Positions 44,345-53,000 of a stretch of DNA of 64,000 nucleotides are shown piece after piece. This stretch comes from Clostridia bacterium (GTDB lineage Bacteria; Bacillota; Clostridia; Oscillospirales; Acutalibacteraceae), in the NCBI GenBank assembly GCA_017465505.1, contig JAFTWB010000006.1, positions 186,001 through 250,000 of the forward strand, read 5' to 3'. A program made the translations under genes and the position numbers. The notes under the pieces are model-generated. The model did not search any database. It had not been told where the DNA came from and saw nothing but the letters and a program-made list of their open reading frames with translations. Each line of letters opens with the position of its first letter. Within the stretch, counting starts at the first letter, position 1.

Positions 44345-44387
44345 TTCTATAAAAGAATAAAAGCGGTAAAATAATTCTCTTATAGAA
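44345..44387. repeat. 14-bp inverted repeat in the SleB-hydrolase leader
   Basis: TTCTATAAAAGAAT (44345-44358) and ATTCTCTTATAGAA (44374-44387) pair with one mismatch around a 15-base loop. It lies 9 bp before the small-ORF ribosome site. There is no T-run, so it is not a standard terminator. It could be an operator or an RNA stem. Confidence 0.55.
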
Positions 44388-44409
44388 CTAAAAACAAGGC
44401 GGTGAATTT

Positions 44410-44556
44410 TTGCAAAATCCAAAAAAGTATGCCATAATACACCTCGGATTGTGTGATCAAGCAAAAATTTTACTGCTTACACAAGACCTCATTGAATCTC
44501 TGCAAAGCTCCAAAATAAAATTTCCTTTTGGAAACTTGAAGCCGAGCACAGTGTGA
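44410..44556 (+). CDS. Possible 48-codon small ORF upstream of the SleB-type gene
   Basis: TTG at 44410 follows AAGGCGGTGA (44396-44405) with short spacing and opens a 48-residue frame ending in TGA at 44554-44556. The sequence is basic and mixed (starts M-Q-N-P-K-K-Y-A-I-I-H-L-G-L), with no recognised motif. It may be a leader peptide, a short protein or chance; the base-3 pattern does not clearly look coding. Its end overlaps the structured domain at 44541. Confidence 0.3.
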   Translation: MQNPKKYAIIHLGLCDQAKILLLTQDLIESLQSSKIKFPFGNLKPSTV

Positions 44557-44636
44557 CAATTCAATAAGGCTCTTGTCTTAGAGCGCTTCAGCCGCAAAAG
44601 CGGTATGCACAGAACTTTACTTTGTATGCGCTCGGA
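44541..44636 (+). other. Candidate structured 5' leader just before the SleB-type gene
   Basis: CCGAGC (44542-44547) pairs with GCTCGG (44630-44635) and encloses GCTCT/AGAGC (44569-44585) and CCGC/GCGG (44592-44603), plus a weaker stem between. The closing strand is 5 bp before GGAGGA, so folding could expose or block the ribosome site. It fits none of the common riboswitch motifs I know; in particular the c-di-AMP (ydaO) core bases are absent. The whole gap 44263-44651 holds only this, the inverted repeat, a TATAAT at 44325 and the small ORF. Confidence 0.4.
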
Positions 44637-44651
44637 ATAAGGAGGACAAAT

Positions 44652-45386
44652 TTGATTAAAGCATTCAAAAGATCGACTGCTGTTTTGACACTCGCTCTTG
44701 TAATGGCAATTGCTGTTACACCCTGCCTTGTTTGTGTTCTTGCAAACTCAAACCACGCAGAGGCAGCTGTAGAGTCTGACAGCCGACCCGAAGGAAGCAT
44801 TCAGCTTGTAACCAAGACTTATAAGGAAGATAAAATTCTTTCAGCAAAGCAGGACGATGAGTCCTACTCCAGAGCTCAGGCGTTTGACCTTGCAAAAAAG
44901 GCAACCGCAAAAGCAGTAACTGAGCTTGAGGAGAAAAAAGAGTCAGGAGAGGCAGTTCTCTGTGCGACAGAGAGTGAGGATTTTCTGCTTCAGATTGACA
45001 ACCCTGATACATCTTATGTAAGCTACAGCGTAGAGCTCTCTGACTATGACAGAGATGTTCTTGAGCACCTTGTAATGGGTGAAGCAGGCGGACAGGGTTA
45101 TATCGGTTGCTGTCTTGTTGCTCAGGCAATCAAAGACACAATGATCACTGACGGCTACCCTTCAGTAGACGCAGTTAGAACCGGTAACGGTTATGCCGCT
45201 TCCCTTGATAATGTTCCCAACCAAGATGTTTTAGACGCTATCGAGTATGTATTCGATAACGGCGGTGCTGCTGTTCAGCACAGGGTAATTTACTTTTATG
45301 CACCCAACGTATGCGAAAGCGCATTCCACGAGTCACAGAATTTTGTTGTAAGCCACGGCGGTCACAAATTCTTTGACAGATGGTAA
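44652..45386 (+). CDS. SleB-type cell-wall hydrolase
   Basis: Exported hydrolase (244 aa) of the SleB/CwlJ-type (Hydrolase_2) family, which degrade peptidoglycan during germination or growth. A signal/anchor segment (about 8-33, ending N-S-N-H-A-E-A) is followed by a variable region. The catalytic domain (about 140-244) has VMGEAGGQGYIGCCLVAQAI with the catalytic Glu, TDGYPSVDAVRTG, and the late V-I-Y-F-Y-A and HESQNFVVSHGGHKFF. The start is TTG at 44652, with GGAGGA 6 bp upstream; an in-frame ATG at 44622 lies within the leader stem. Control probably acts through the long leader. Confidence 0.88.
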   Translation: MIKAFKRSTAVLTLALVMAIAVTPCLVCVLANSNHAEAAVESDSRPEGSIQLVTKTYKEDKILSAKQDDESYSRAQAFDLAKKATAKAVTELEEKKESGEAVLCATESEDFLLQIDNPDTSYVSYSVELSDYDRDVLEHLVMGEAGGQGYIGCCLVAQAIKDTMITDGYPSVDAVRTGNGYAASLDNVPNQDVLDAIEYVFDNGGAAVQHRVIYFYAPNVCESAFHESQNFVVSHGGHKFFDRW

Positions 45387-45413
45387 ATTTTTCTTATATC
45401 ACCAATCAATCCT

Positions 45414-45450
45414 GAAACGCTCTTCTGAGAAAGAAGGGCGTTTCTTCTTT
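45414..45450 (+). terminator. Terminator after the SleB-type gene
   Basis: GAAACGC and TCTTCT pair with AGAAGG and GCGTTTC (45414-45444), followed by TTCTTTT. Confidence 0.82.
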
Positions 45451-45487
45451 TACACTATAAAAATAACAAAAAAATCCTTAAAAACCC

Positions 45488-45516
45488 TTGACTTTATCTG
45501 CATTTTTTGGTATCAT
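45488..45516 (+). promoter_or_regulatory. Promoter of the rpsB-tsf unit
   Basis: TTGACT (45488-45493), a 17-bp spacer and TATCAT (45511-45516). Confidence 0.82.
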
Positions 45517-45519
45517 ACT

Positions 45520-45632
45520 AAGGCATTACGCACGATGGGTTGCTCTGAAGGTGTAGCTTGTGACATTCGGGCTATCTTAAAAGAGTAAATTTCAAAGCTC
45601 ATCGGAGGTTTTAACCTAAGGAGGAAAATAAA
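45520..45632 (+). promoter_or_regulatory. Leader region of rpsB
   Basis: About 110 transcribed bases precede rpsB. They hold a 17-codon frame from ATG 45534 to TAA (M-G-C-S-E-G-V-A-C-D-I-R-A-I-L-K-E), a small palindrome AGGTTTTAACCT around 45606-45617, and an ideal AAGGAGGA site. rpsB leaders often mediate feedback by protein S2, but I cannot show a known S2-binding motif here. The short frame may be chance. Confidence 0.35.
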
Positions 45633-46370
45633 ATGTCAGTAGTATCTATGAAGCAGCTTCTCGAAGCAGGTGTTCACTTCGGTCATCAGACAAGAAGATG
45701 GAACCCCAAGATGGCAGAGTACATTTTCACAGAGAGAAACGGTATCTATATCATCGACCTTCAGAAGACTGTAAAGAAGCTTGAAGAAGCTTACAACTTT
45801 GTTCGTGACCTTTCCGTTGAGGGCAAGTCCGTTCTCTTTGTTGGTACAAAGAAGCAGGCTATGGACTCCGTTAAGGAAGAGGCAGAGCGTGCAGGCGCTT
45901 ACTATGTAAACGCTCGTTGGCTCGGCGGTATGCTCACAAACTTCACAACAATCCGTCGCAGAATCGGCAGACTCAACCAGCTCAAGGCTATGGAGGCTGA
46001 CGGCACATTCGATATGCTTCCCAAGAAGGAAGTTATCAAGCTCAAGCTTGAAATCGAAAAGCTCGAGAAGTTCCTCGGCGGTATCAAGGATATGGATAAG
46101 ATGCCCGGCGCACTCTTCATCGTAGACCCCAGAAAAGAAAAGATTGCAGTTGCAGAAGCAAAGAAGCTCGGTATCCCCGTAGTTGCTATTGTTGATACAA
46201 ACTGTGACCCCGATGAGATTGACTATGTAATCCCCGGCAATGATGACGCTATCCGTGCTGTTAAGCTTATCACAGGCGCAATGGCAAGTGCTATCATCGA
46301 GGGCAGAGAGGGCCAGATGGGCGCTGCTGCTGTTGTTGAGGAAGAAGCAGAAGCTGAGGCAGAGGCTTAA
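45633..46370 (+). CDS. rpsB: Ribosomal protein S2
   Basis: 30S subunit protein (245 aa) needed for binding of S1 and for translation initiation. It starts [20 protein letters not shown], the standard S2 entry. It continues with [26 protein letters not shown] near 70, WLGGMLTNF near 92, and [20 protein letters not shown] near 190. The acidic, Ala/Glu-rich tail ([10 protein letters not shown]) is common in Clostridia. Codons show extreme bias, consistent with high expression. It is followed 48 bp later by tsf. Confidence 0.98.
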   Translation: MSVVSMKQLLEAGVHFGHQTRRWNPKMAEYIFTERNGIYIIDLQKTVKKLEEAYNFVRDLSVEGKSVLFVGTKKQAMDSVKEEAERAGAYYVNARWLGGMLTNFTTIRRRIGRLNQLKAMEADGTFDMLPKKEVIKLKLEIEKLEKFLGGIKDMDKMPGALFIVDPRKEKIAVAEAKKLGIPVVAIVDTNCDPDEIDYVIPGNDDAIRAVKLITGAMASAIIEGREGQMGAAAVVEEEAEAEAEA

Positions 46371-46418
46371 TCTCTATAAATACGTTTTAAACTAAATATA
46401 CAGAGAGGATTTTAGATT

Positions 46419-47330
46419 ATGAGTTTTACAGCAAAGGACGTTAAGGCACTCAGAGAGAAAACAGGCTGCGGTATGATGGACTGCAAAAAGGCTCTTACAG
46501 AGGCTAACGGCGATATGGACGCTGCTATCGATTTCCTTCGTGAGCAGGGTCTTGCAAAGCAGGCTAAGAAGGCTTCCAGAATTGCTGCTGAGGGTATTGC
46601 TTATGCTCTCACTAACGATACAAACACAGTTGGCGTAGTTATCGAGGTTAACTCCGAAACTGACTTCGTTGCTAAGAATGACGATTTCAAGAACTTCGTT
46701 GACACTTGTGCAAAGACAGTTATGGCTCAGAATCCTGCTGATGTTGACGCTCTTAAGGAGTGCAAGGCAGAAGGTACTGAGATGACTGTAGCTGAGCTTT
46801 TACAGGAGAAGGTTCTCACAATCGGCGAGAATCTCCAGATCAGACGTTTCACTCGTTTTGAGGCTCCTTGCGTTGGCTATGTTCACGCAGGCGGCAAAAT
46901 CGGTGTTATCGTTACATTTGACACAGACGTTGACACAAAGAGCGACGCATTCGTTGCTTGTGGTAAAGACGTAGCAATGCAGATTGCTGCTCTTAACACA
47001 CCTTACCTCAACGCTGAGGCAGTTCCTGCAGATGTTCTTGAGCACGAGAAGAAGATTATGCGTGAGCAGCTCCTCAACGAGGGCAAGCCCGAGCAGATTA
47101 TCGAGAAGATTCTCTTCGGTAAGGTTGCTAAGTACTACAAGGAGAACTGCCTTGTTGACCAGGAGTTCGTTAAGAACAACGACCTTACAATCTCCAAGTA
47201 CGTTGACTCCGTTGCTAAGGAGCTTGGCGGCAAAATTGCTATCACAGGCTTCGTTCGTTACGAGAAGGGCGATGGCATTGAGAAGCGTCAGGACGACTTC
47301 GCAGCTGAAGTTGCTTCTATGGTTAAGTAA
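46419..47330 (+). CDS. tsf: Elongation factor Ts
   Basis: Guanine nucleotide exchange factor for EF-Tu (303 aa). The N-terminal UBA-like domain reads VKALREKTGCGMMDCKKAL. The core has the TDFVAKN block (in NSETDFVAKNDDF near 77), which contacts EF-Tu, then HAGGKIGVIV near 151 and a C-terminal dimer region ending E-V-A-S-M-V-K. The length is typical. It lies in the same transcript as rpsB and ends at a strong terminator. Confidence 0.97.
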   Translation: MSFTAKDVKALREKTGCGMMDCKKALTEANGDMDAAIDFLREQGLAKQAKKASRIAAEGIAYALTNDTNTVGVVIEVNSETDFVAKNDDFKNFVDTCAKTVMAQNPADVDALKECKAEGTEMTVAELLQEKVLTIGENLQIRRFTRFEAPCVGYVHAGGKIGVIVTFDTDVDTKSDAFVACGKDVAMQIAALNTPYLNAEAVPADVLEHEKKIMREQLLNEGKPEQIIEKILFGKVAKYYKENCLVDQEFVKNNDLTISKYVDSVAKELGGKIAITGFVRYEKGDGIEKRQDDFAAEVASMVK

Positions 47331-47356
47331 TTTAATCTTTAACTATTAACTTTTCC

Positions 47357-47388
47357 GACGTCGGGCTTATGCCCGACGTCTTTTTTAA
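47357..47388 (+). terminator. Terminator after tsf
   Basis: GACGTCGGGC pairs perfectly with GCCCGACGTC (47357-47380) around TTAT, followed by TTTTTT. Confidence 0.92.
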
Positions 47389-47435
47389 TTTCTTGTAAAA
47401 ATTATTAAAGATTTGAAAATTACTGCTTTATTTCC

Positions 47436-47464
47436 TTTACAAAACCTACAAAATGTAGTATTAT
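47436..47464 (+). promoter_or_regulatory. Promoter of the pyrH operon
   Basis: TTTACA (47436-47441), a 17-bp spacer and TATTAT (47459-47464). The start of pyrH is 37 bp downstream, and no other promoter is clear as far as mtaB. Confidence 0.65.
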
Positions 47465-47500
47465 TAGTGTGATTAAATATACATTAACGAGGTGATTACT

Positions 47501-48214
47501 TTGCAGGCTAAATATAAGCGTATTTTGCTTAAGCTTTCGGGCGAGTCCCTTGCAGGTGAACAAAAAACCGGTATCGATTTTGATACTGTACTTAGAATCT
47601 GCGAGCCTATAAAGAAATGTGTTGAGTTGGGCGTTGAGGTTGCAATTGTTGTTGGTGGCGGTAATTTCTGGCGTGGAAGATCCAGTGGCAAAATGGACAG
47701 GACCAGAGCCGACCATATGGGTATGCTTGCTACATCCATCAACGCTTTGGGCGTTTGTGACGCCCTTGAGCAGTTAGGTGTTGATACACGTGTTCAGACC
47801 GCTATTTCTATGCGTGAAATTGCTGAGCCATATATCCGCGGTAAGGCTGTAAGACATTTGGAAAAGGGAAGAGTTGTTGTTTTCGGTTGCGGTACGGGTA
47901 ATCCTTTCTTTTCAACCGATACAGCTGCTTCTTTAAGAGCAGCAGAAATTGAGGCAGATATTATTGTAAAAGCTACAATGGTTGACGGCGTTTATGACTC
48001 TGACCCCAAGAAGAATCCTGACGCAGTCAAGTATGACACACTTACCTTTGATGAAGTTGTAGAAAAGCACCTTGCAGTTATGGATGGCACAGCTGCTACT
48101 ATGTGCAGAGAGAACGATATTGATATTATGGTTCTTTCCATTGAGAATCCTATGAACATTTACGACGCAGTCTGCGGTGAGCCTGTAGGTACTCTTGTTA
48201 CCAACAAAAAATAA
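47501..48214 (+). CDS. pyrH: Uridylate kinase
   Basis: Hexameric UMP kinase (237 aa) of the amino-acid-kinase fold, which makes UDP from UMP and ATP. N-terminal [27 protein letters not shown] near 45, [17 protein letters not shown] near 66, and [16 protein letters not shown] near 130 are all standard. The start is TTG at 47501: GAGGTGAT lies 5 bp before it, and the in-frame GTG at 47492 is inside that ribosome site. It is first in the pyrH-frr-uppS-cdsA-dxr-rseP-ispG-polC run. Confidence 0.96.
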   Translation: MQAKYKRILLKLSGESLAGEQKTGIDFDTVLRICEPIKKCVELGVEVAIVVGGGNFWRGRSSGKMDRTRADHMGMLATSINALGVCDALEQLGVDTRVQTAISMREIAEPYIRGKAVRHLEKGRVVVFGCGTGNPFFSTDTAASLRAAEIEADIIVKATMVDGVYDSDPKKNPDAVKYDTLTFDEVVEKHLAVMDGTAATMCRENDIDIMVLSIENPMNIYDAVCGEPVGTLVTNKK

Positions 48215-48231
48215 GCAAAAGGAGATTTGTT

Positions 48232-48786
48232 ATGAATACAGTTATTAAAAATGCAGAAGACTCTATGCAAAGACGCATAAATCACCTTGAAAGTGAATAT
48301 GCAAGAATCAGAGCAGGCAGAGCTAACCCCTCAGTCCTTGATAAGCTCGTTGTAGATTATTACGGTGCTCCCACACCTATTAAGCAGCTCGCTGCTGTTT
48401 CTGTAACAGAGGCTCGTACACTTTCTATCCAGCCCTATGACGCCTCTATTCTTCGTGCAATCGAAAAGGCTATTCAGACCTCTGATATCGGTATCAATCC
48501 TCAGAACGACGGTAAAATTATCCGTCTTGTTTTCCCACCCCTTACCGAAGATAAGCGTAAGGAAATCGTTAAGGATGTTTCCAAGCAGGCAGAAGACAGC
48601 AAGGTTCAGGTTCGTAACGAACGTAGAGACGCTATTGAAAAGCTTAAGAAAATGAAGAAAAATTCTGAGATTACAGAAGATGACCTTGAAAACGGTCAGG
48701 AAAAAATCCAGAAGCTTACCGACAAGTTTACAAAAAAGATTGATGAGATTTGTCAGGCAAAGCAGAAAGAAGTAATGGCTATCTGA
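48232..48786 (+). CDS. frr: Ribosome recycling factor
   Basis: Splits the post-termination ribosome together with EF-G (184 aa). It shows the full RRF pattern: RIRAGRANPSVLDKL near 25, YYGAPTPIKQLAAVSVTEAR near 43, the P-x-L-T-E-D-K-R-K-E block near 102, then RNERRDAIEKLKK. Length is exact for the family. It begins 17 bp after pyrH, with an AAAGGAGA site, and ends 1 bp before uppS. Confidence 0.97.
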   Translation: MNTVIKNAEDSMQRRINHLESEYARIRAGRANPSVLDKLVVDYYGAPTPIKQLAAVSVTEARTLSIQPYDASILRAIEKAIQTSDIGINPQNDGKIIRLVFPPLTEDKRKEIVKDVSKQAEDSKVQVRNERRDAIEKLKKMKKNSEITEDDLENGQEKIQKLTDKFTKKIDEICQAKQKEVMAI

Positions 48787-48787
48787 T

Positions 48788-49531
48788 ATGGCTTTGTTTT
48801 CTAAAAGAAAAGACAAGGAGCAGGCAGAAGTAAAAAATCTGCCTGCTCATATCGGTATAATTATGGACGGTAACGGAAGATGGGCCAAAAAGCGTGCACT
48901 TCCTCGCAGTATGGGCCACACTGCAGGTGCTCAGACCTTCCGCAAAATTGCCCGTTATTGCTCCGATATCGGTGTAAAGCACCTTACAGTGTATGCTTTT
49001 TCTACCGAGAACTGGCGTCGTCCCAAAGAAGAGGTTGATGCACTTATGAAGCTTTTTGAGGAATACCTCAACGAAGCTCTCAGAGATTTTAAAGACGATA
49101 CTATAGTCGTTAAATTTTTAGGGGACAGAACTGCCTTTTCTCCCAAGCTTCAGGCTCTTATTAACAAAAACGAGGAAGAGTCAAAAGACAGGACAGGTAT
49201 GGTTCTCAATATTGCAATGAATTATGGCGGCAGAGATGAGCTTATTACTGCTACAAAGAAAATTGCTGAGAAAGTAAAAAACGGTGAGCTTTCTGTTGAT
49301 GATATCAACGCACAGCTTATTTCCGACTCAATTTATACCGCAGGTCAGCCTGACCCCGACCTTATTATTCGCCCTAGCGGAGAGTTCAGAGTTTCCAACT
49401 TTCTCTTGTGGCAGTCGGCTTATGCCGAATACTATATCAGCGATAAATTATGGCCTGATTTTTCAACTGATGATCTTGATAAGGCTATTGCTGAATTTTC
49501 TAAAAGAAATCGCAGATACGGCGGTGTTTAA
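48788..49531 (+). CDS. uppS: Undecaprenyl diphosphate synthase
   Basis: Cis-prenyltransferase (247 aa) that builds the C55 carrier lipid used for peptidoglycan and surface polymers. HIGIIMDGNGRWAKKR near residue 21 carries the catalytic Asp and the pyrophosphate loop. A later LTVYAFSTENWRRP near 76 and DLIIRPSGEFRVSNFLLWQ near 190 give the Arg residues and the conserved C-terminal block. The start overlaps the frr end closely. The product feeds the LCP and GT2 functions elsewhere in the window. Confidence 0.96.
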   Translation: MALFSKRKDKEQAEVKNLPAHIGIIMDGNGRWAKKRALPRSMGHTAGAQTFRKIARYCSDIGVKHLTVYAFSTENWRRPKEEVDALMKLFEEYLNEALRDFKDDTIVVKFLGDRTAFSPKLQALINKNEEESKDRTGMVLNIAMNYGGRDELITATKKIAEKVKNGELSVDDINAQLISDSIYTAGQPDPDLIIRPSGEFRVSNFLLWQSAYAEYYISDKLWPDFSTDDLDKAIAEFSKRNRRYGGV

Positions 49532-49600
49532 GCACCGCCTCCGATTTTATTTCCCGGTCAATTGTGCTTTTGCTTAAATTGGCTAATTGGAGGTTTTTTT

Positions 49601-50425
49601 GTGAAGACTAGACTTATTACCGCAGGTATTGCAGCCGCAATTGCTATCGGCATTATGATTGCCAGCGAGTTTTTTCCCTGGATTGTTCTTGTGGCAATTT
49701 GTGTAATTGCCTGTATGATGGAATTTGAGTTTTTAACAGCCAAGAATTTTCATAAAGACCCTTGGTTTTTAATCCTTAGTATTCTTTTTGTAGTATCCTC
49801 GGTGCTGGTTTCTGTTACTGATTTCTGGTTTATACCTTTTTATGTTTATACCGTGGTTTTGGTCTTTATGCAAATTCTCAGACACGAAAAGCACTCCATA
49901 ACTGATGTTTTGTTTGTATATGCAGGAACAATTTTTATAGGCCTTTCTCTTCTTTGTTTTGCAAGACTTGTGTGTATTCAGTGGAAATTTGCCAGCTTCT
50001 TTGCTTGCGTTGCCCTTGTTCCGCCTTGGTTTGCTGACAGTGCCGCATATTTTACAGGCTCAGCCCTTGGTAAACACAAGCTTTGTCCTGCTATCAGCCC
50101 CAAGAAGACTGTTGAGGGTGCTATAGGCGGAGCTATCGGCTCAGTAGTGGGTTCTCAGCTTTTAGGTCTTGTATATCAGTTTGTTTTTTACGACAACGTG
50201 CTTGTAAATTATCCTGCACTTCTTTTAATCGGCATATACAGTGCCGTTATTTCTGTTGTTGGAGATCTTACATTTTCTCTTATTAAACGTGAATGTAAGA
50301 TTAAAGACTACGGCTCAATTATGCCCGGTCACGGTGGAATGTTGGACCGTTTTGATTCTGTTGTGTTTACAGTTCCATTTGCACTTTTCATTTCTTACAC
50401 AATGGGTCTTATCTGGCAGGTATAA
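49601..50425 (+). CDS. cdsA: Phosphatidate cytidylyltransferase
   Basis: Membrane enzyme (274 aa, about eight hydrophobic segments) that makes CDP-diacylglycerol from phosphatidic acid and CTP. The family signature is at the C-terminus: SLIKRECKIKDYGSIMPGHG followed by G-M-L-D-R-F-D-S, including the metal and CTP-binding residues. DSAAYFTGSALGKHKLCPAISPKK-type residues appear near 145. The start is GTG 49601, with TTGGAGG 6 bp upstream; a longer in-frame start at 49562 lies in untranslated sequence. It sits between uppS and dxr as in many Firmicutes. Confidence 0.95.
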   Translation: MKTRLITAGIAAAIAIGIMIASEFFPWIVLVAICVIACMMEFEFLTAKNFHKDPWFLILSILFVVSSVLVSVTDFWFIPFYVYTVVLVFMQILRHEKHSITDVLFVYAGTIFIGLSLLCFARLVCIQWKFASFFACVALVPPWFADSAAYFTGSALGKHKLCPAISPKKTVEGAIGGAIGSVVGSQLLGLVYQFVFYDNVLVNYPALLLIGIYSAVISVVGDLTFSLIKRECKIKDYGSIMPGHGGMLDRFDSVVFTVPFALFISYTMGLIWQV

Positions 50426-50461
50426 TCAACTTTTATTCAGGTCAATAATAAGGAAGATATT

Positions 50462-51607
50462 ATGACAAACACACTTTCTATTTTAGGCTCAACAGGCTCA
50501 ATCGGTACACAGGCAATTGATGTTGCGAAGAAACTTAATATGAATGTCTGTGCTCTTACTGCTAACTCCAACGTAAAGCTTATGGAAGAGCAGGTAAGGC
50601 TTCTTAAGCCCCAACTTGCTGTTATGTATGACGAAGCTTCAGCAAATAAGCTGAAAACAGCAATTGCAGATACAGATACAAAAGTTTTAAGCGGTATGGA
50701 AGGGCTTCTGCAAGCCGCTTCAACTGAACAAGCCGACACTGTCCTTAACTCTTTGGTTGGTATGATTGGTCTTCTTCCTACTCTTACCGCCGCCAAGGCT
50801 AAGAAAAATATCGCTCTGGCAAATAAGGAAACCCTTGTTGCAGGTGGTGACCTTGTTATGCGTACAGTTAAGGAAAATGGCGTGAAGCTTCTTCCTGTTG
50901 ATAGCGAGCACAGTGCAATATTTCAGTGCTTGCAGGCTTGTCCTAAAGAAAGTTTACTGAAAAAGCTTATTCTCACCGCTTCAGGCGGCCCTTTCTTCGG
51001 CAAAAGGGAAGAGGAGCTTAAAAATGTAACTGTTGCCGAAGCTCTGAATCATCCCAACTGGAGTATGGGTGCTAAAATCACCATCGACTCCGCTTCTATG
51101 ATGAACAAAGGCCTTGAGATTATCGAGGCAAGGTGGCTATTTGACGTTGATGTGGACAATATTGATGTTGTTGTACATCGTCAGAGCATTGTTCATTCTC
51201 TTATTGAATTTGTAGACAACTCAGTCCTTGCACAGCTCGGACTTGCAGATATGCGTATTCCCATTCAGTACGCCCTCACTTATCCTGACAGAGTACCTTC
51301 TCCTGTTAAACAACTTAACCTGTGGGAAATTGGTACACTTACCTTTGATAAGCCCGACTATGAAACCTTCAAGTGCCTTAATGCTTGCAAGGAAGCCTTA
51401 AGAATCGGCGGTACAGCTCCTGCAATTGCAAACGGTGCCAATGAAGCTGCCAACGAGCTTTTCAGAAATAATAAGATTAAATTCTTACAGATTGGCCAGC
51501 TTGTTCAGGAGTCCTTAAAAGCCGTCAAATCCTGTCCCATAAACACAGTGGAAGACGTGATTTCTGCCGATAAAGCGGCAAGGGATTTTGTACTTTCAAA
51601 AGTTTAA
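50462..51607 (+). CDS. dxr: 1-deoxy-D-xylulose 5-phosphate reductoisomerase
   Basis: NADPH enzyme (381 aa) of the methylerythritol phosphate pathway to isoprenoids. The N-terminal NADPH loop is LGSTGSIGTQAID. Catalytic blocks: ALANKETLVAGGD near 118, LLPVDSEHSAIFQ near 143, ASGGPFFGK near 177, and ALNHPNWSMGAKITIDSASM near 195. The length is slightly short but complete. It works with ispG two genes on, showing that the organism makes isoprenoids by this route; uppS uses the product. Confidence 0.96.
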   Translation: MTNTLSILGSTGSIGTQAIDVAKKLNMNVCALTANSNVKLMEEQVRLLKPQLAVMYDEASANKLKTAIADTDTKVLSGMEGLLQAASTEQADTVLNSLVGMIGLLPTLTAAKAKKNIALANKETLVAGGDLVMRTVKENGVKLLPVDSEHSAIFQCLQACPKESLLKKLILTASGGPFFGKREEELKNVTVAEALNHPNWSMGAKITIDSASMMNKGLEIIEARWLFDVDVDNIDVVVHRQSIVHSLIEFVDNSVLAQLGLADMRIPIQYALTYPDRVPSPVKQLNLWEIGTLTFDKPDYETFKCLNACKEALRIGGTAPAIANGANEAANELFRNNKIKFLQIGQLVQESLKAVKSCPINTVEDVISADKAARDFVLSKV

Positions 51608-51630
51608 TTTTTATTTCGGAGATGACCTAA

Positions 51631-52992
51631 TTGTCCGTATTTATGAATATTCTGACCACCGCAGGTCTTATTTTAATCGCTGTTTTGCTTTTTGAGCTTA
51701 TTATCTTTTTCCACGAAGGCGGTCATTTTATTACTGCAAAGCTTTCAGGCATTAAGGTAAATGAGTTTGCCCTTGGTATGGGTCCTAAAATCTTTTCCTT
51801 TAAACGTAAGGAAACCACATATTCTCTTCGTCTTCTTCCCATAGGCGGCTTTTGTGCTATGGAAGGTGAGGATGAAGAAAGCGACAATCCCCGTGCCTTT
51901 AATAACGCCAAGATTCACAAGCGTATGCTTGTTATTATCGCAGGTGCGTTGATGAACATTATCCTCGGCCTTATTTTTATGGGGATTATGCTTGCACCTT
52001 CACCTTACTTTACCAACACAACAATTTCCGATTTCAGTCCTAAGTCTTACAGTGCAAACTCTGGTCTTATGATTGGGGATAAGGTGCTTTCTGTTGACGG
52101 CTATAAGGTTAATAATTCTATGGACTTGTCCTACGCTTTGTCTACCCTTAAGGTAAGCGAGGTTAACGGCAACGATGTCCAGATTTATAAGCAGGATTGC
52201 ACAAACGCTCTTTATGACGCCTACGCAAATCTTGCTTCAACAGGCAAGATTACAAGCGATGATATGAATAACCTTGCTTTCAATGCTGTTTGCGAGGGTG
52301 CGTTGCTTATTAACAAAGCTGAAAACAATAAAGCCGCCTACGAAGCTTTGCAACAGGCGGTTGTTGGTCTTAGCAGAGCTGTTCCCAACGAGTCGATTAC
52401 CATTGACGCCATTGAGATTAAAGAAACACGTCAGCGATTCCGTACAACTCTTGAGGTTCAGCGTGGAGATGAAAAGCTCACATTAGAAAATGTAGATTTC
52501 TTCACCTATACTACTTCCGATAACGATACCCCTCAGCTTGCCGTTGACTTCTATCTTGAGGCTAAGGATAACAACCTCTTTAATTTACTGGGAGAAACAG
52601 GCAGTCAGACTGTTTCGGTTGTTCGTATGGTTTATGACTCCCTTTTTGGTTTAATTCGTGGCGAGTTCAGCTTTAACGACCTTTCAGGTCCTGTGGGCAT
52701 TGCTTCTGTTACCGTTGAAATGGCTCAGGCAGGTCTTAAGTCAGGCTTTGGTGACGCAGTACGAAATATCGTCTATATTATGATGATAATTACCGTTAAC
52801 TTAGGTATTGTCAATATGCTTCCTTTCCCGGCTCTTGACGGCGGAAGATTTGTTTTCCTCCTTATTGAGGCCATTTTCCGTAAGCCTGTTCCCAGAAAGT
52901 TTGAAGCAATTGTCAATGCCGTTGGCTTGGTTTTATTACTTCTTTTAATGGCAGTAATCACCTTTAAGGATATATTCAAGTTCTTTGTGTGA
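51631..52992 (+). CDS. rseP: Site-2 protease RseP/RasP with large PDZ insert
   Basis: Intramembrane zinc metalloprotease (453 aa) that cleaves membrane segments of signalling proteins. The first helix holds HEGGH at 28-32 (FFHEGGHFITAKLSG), RLLPIGGFCAMEGE follows at 67-80, and the last motif LPFPALDGGRF is near 400 (the third metal ligand). The PDZ region begins with GLMIGDKVLSVDGYKV (145-160). Between there and R-F-R-T-T-L-E-V-Q-R-G-D (269-280) lies a charged, Ala-rich, probably helical stretch of about 90 residues not seen in the usual ~420-aa proteins. The start is TTG 51631 with GGAGATGA upstream; an ATG lies 4 codons later. Confidence 0.93.
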   Translation: MSVFMNILTTAGLILIAVLLFELIIFFHEGGHFITAKLSGIKVNEFALGMGPKIFSFKRKETTYSLRLLPIGGFCAMEGEDEESDNPRAFNNAKIHKRMLVIIAGALMNIILGLIFMGIMLAPSPYFTNTTISDFSPKSYSANSGLMIGDKVLSVDGYKVNNSMDLSYALSTLKVSEVNGNDVQIYKQDCTNALYDAYANLASTGKITSDDMNNLAFNAVCEGALLINKAENNKAAYEALQQAVVGLSRAVPNESITIDAIEIKETRQRFRTTLEVQRGDEKLTLENVDFFTYTTSDNDTPQLAVDFYLEAKDNNLFNLLGETGSQTVSVVRMVYDSLFGLIRGEFSFNDLSGPVGIASVTVEMAQAGLKSGFGDAVRNIVYIMMIITVNLGIVNMLPFPALDGGRFVFLLIEAIFRKPVPRKFEAIVNAVGLVLLLLLMAVITFKDIFKFFV

Positions 52993-53000
52993 GGTTTATT

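Noticed and set aside
44541..44651. c-di-AMP (ydaO-type) riboswitch before the SleB-type gene
   Set aside because: The gene class suggests it, but the conserved core bases of that motif are absent, so only an unnamed structure is reported.
45373..45588. Frame of 71 codons between the SleB-type gene and rpsB
   Set aside because: It spans a strong terminator and the rpsB promoter, so it cannot be one coding region.
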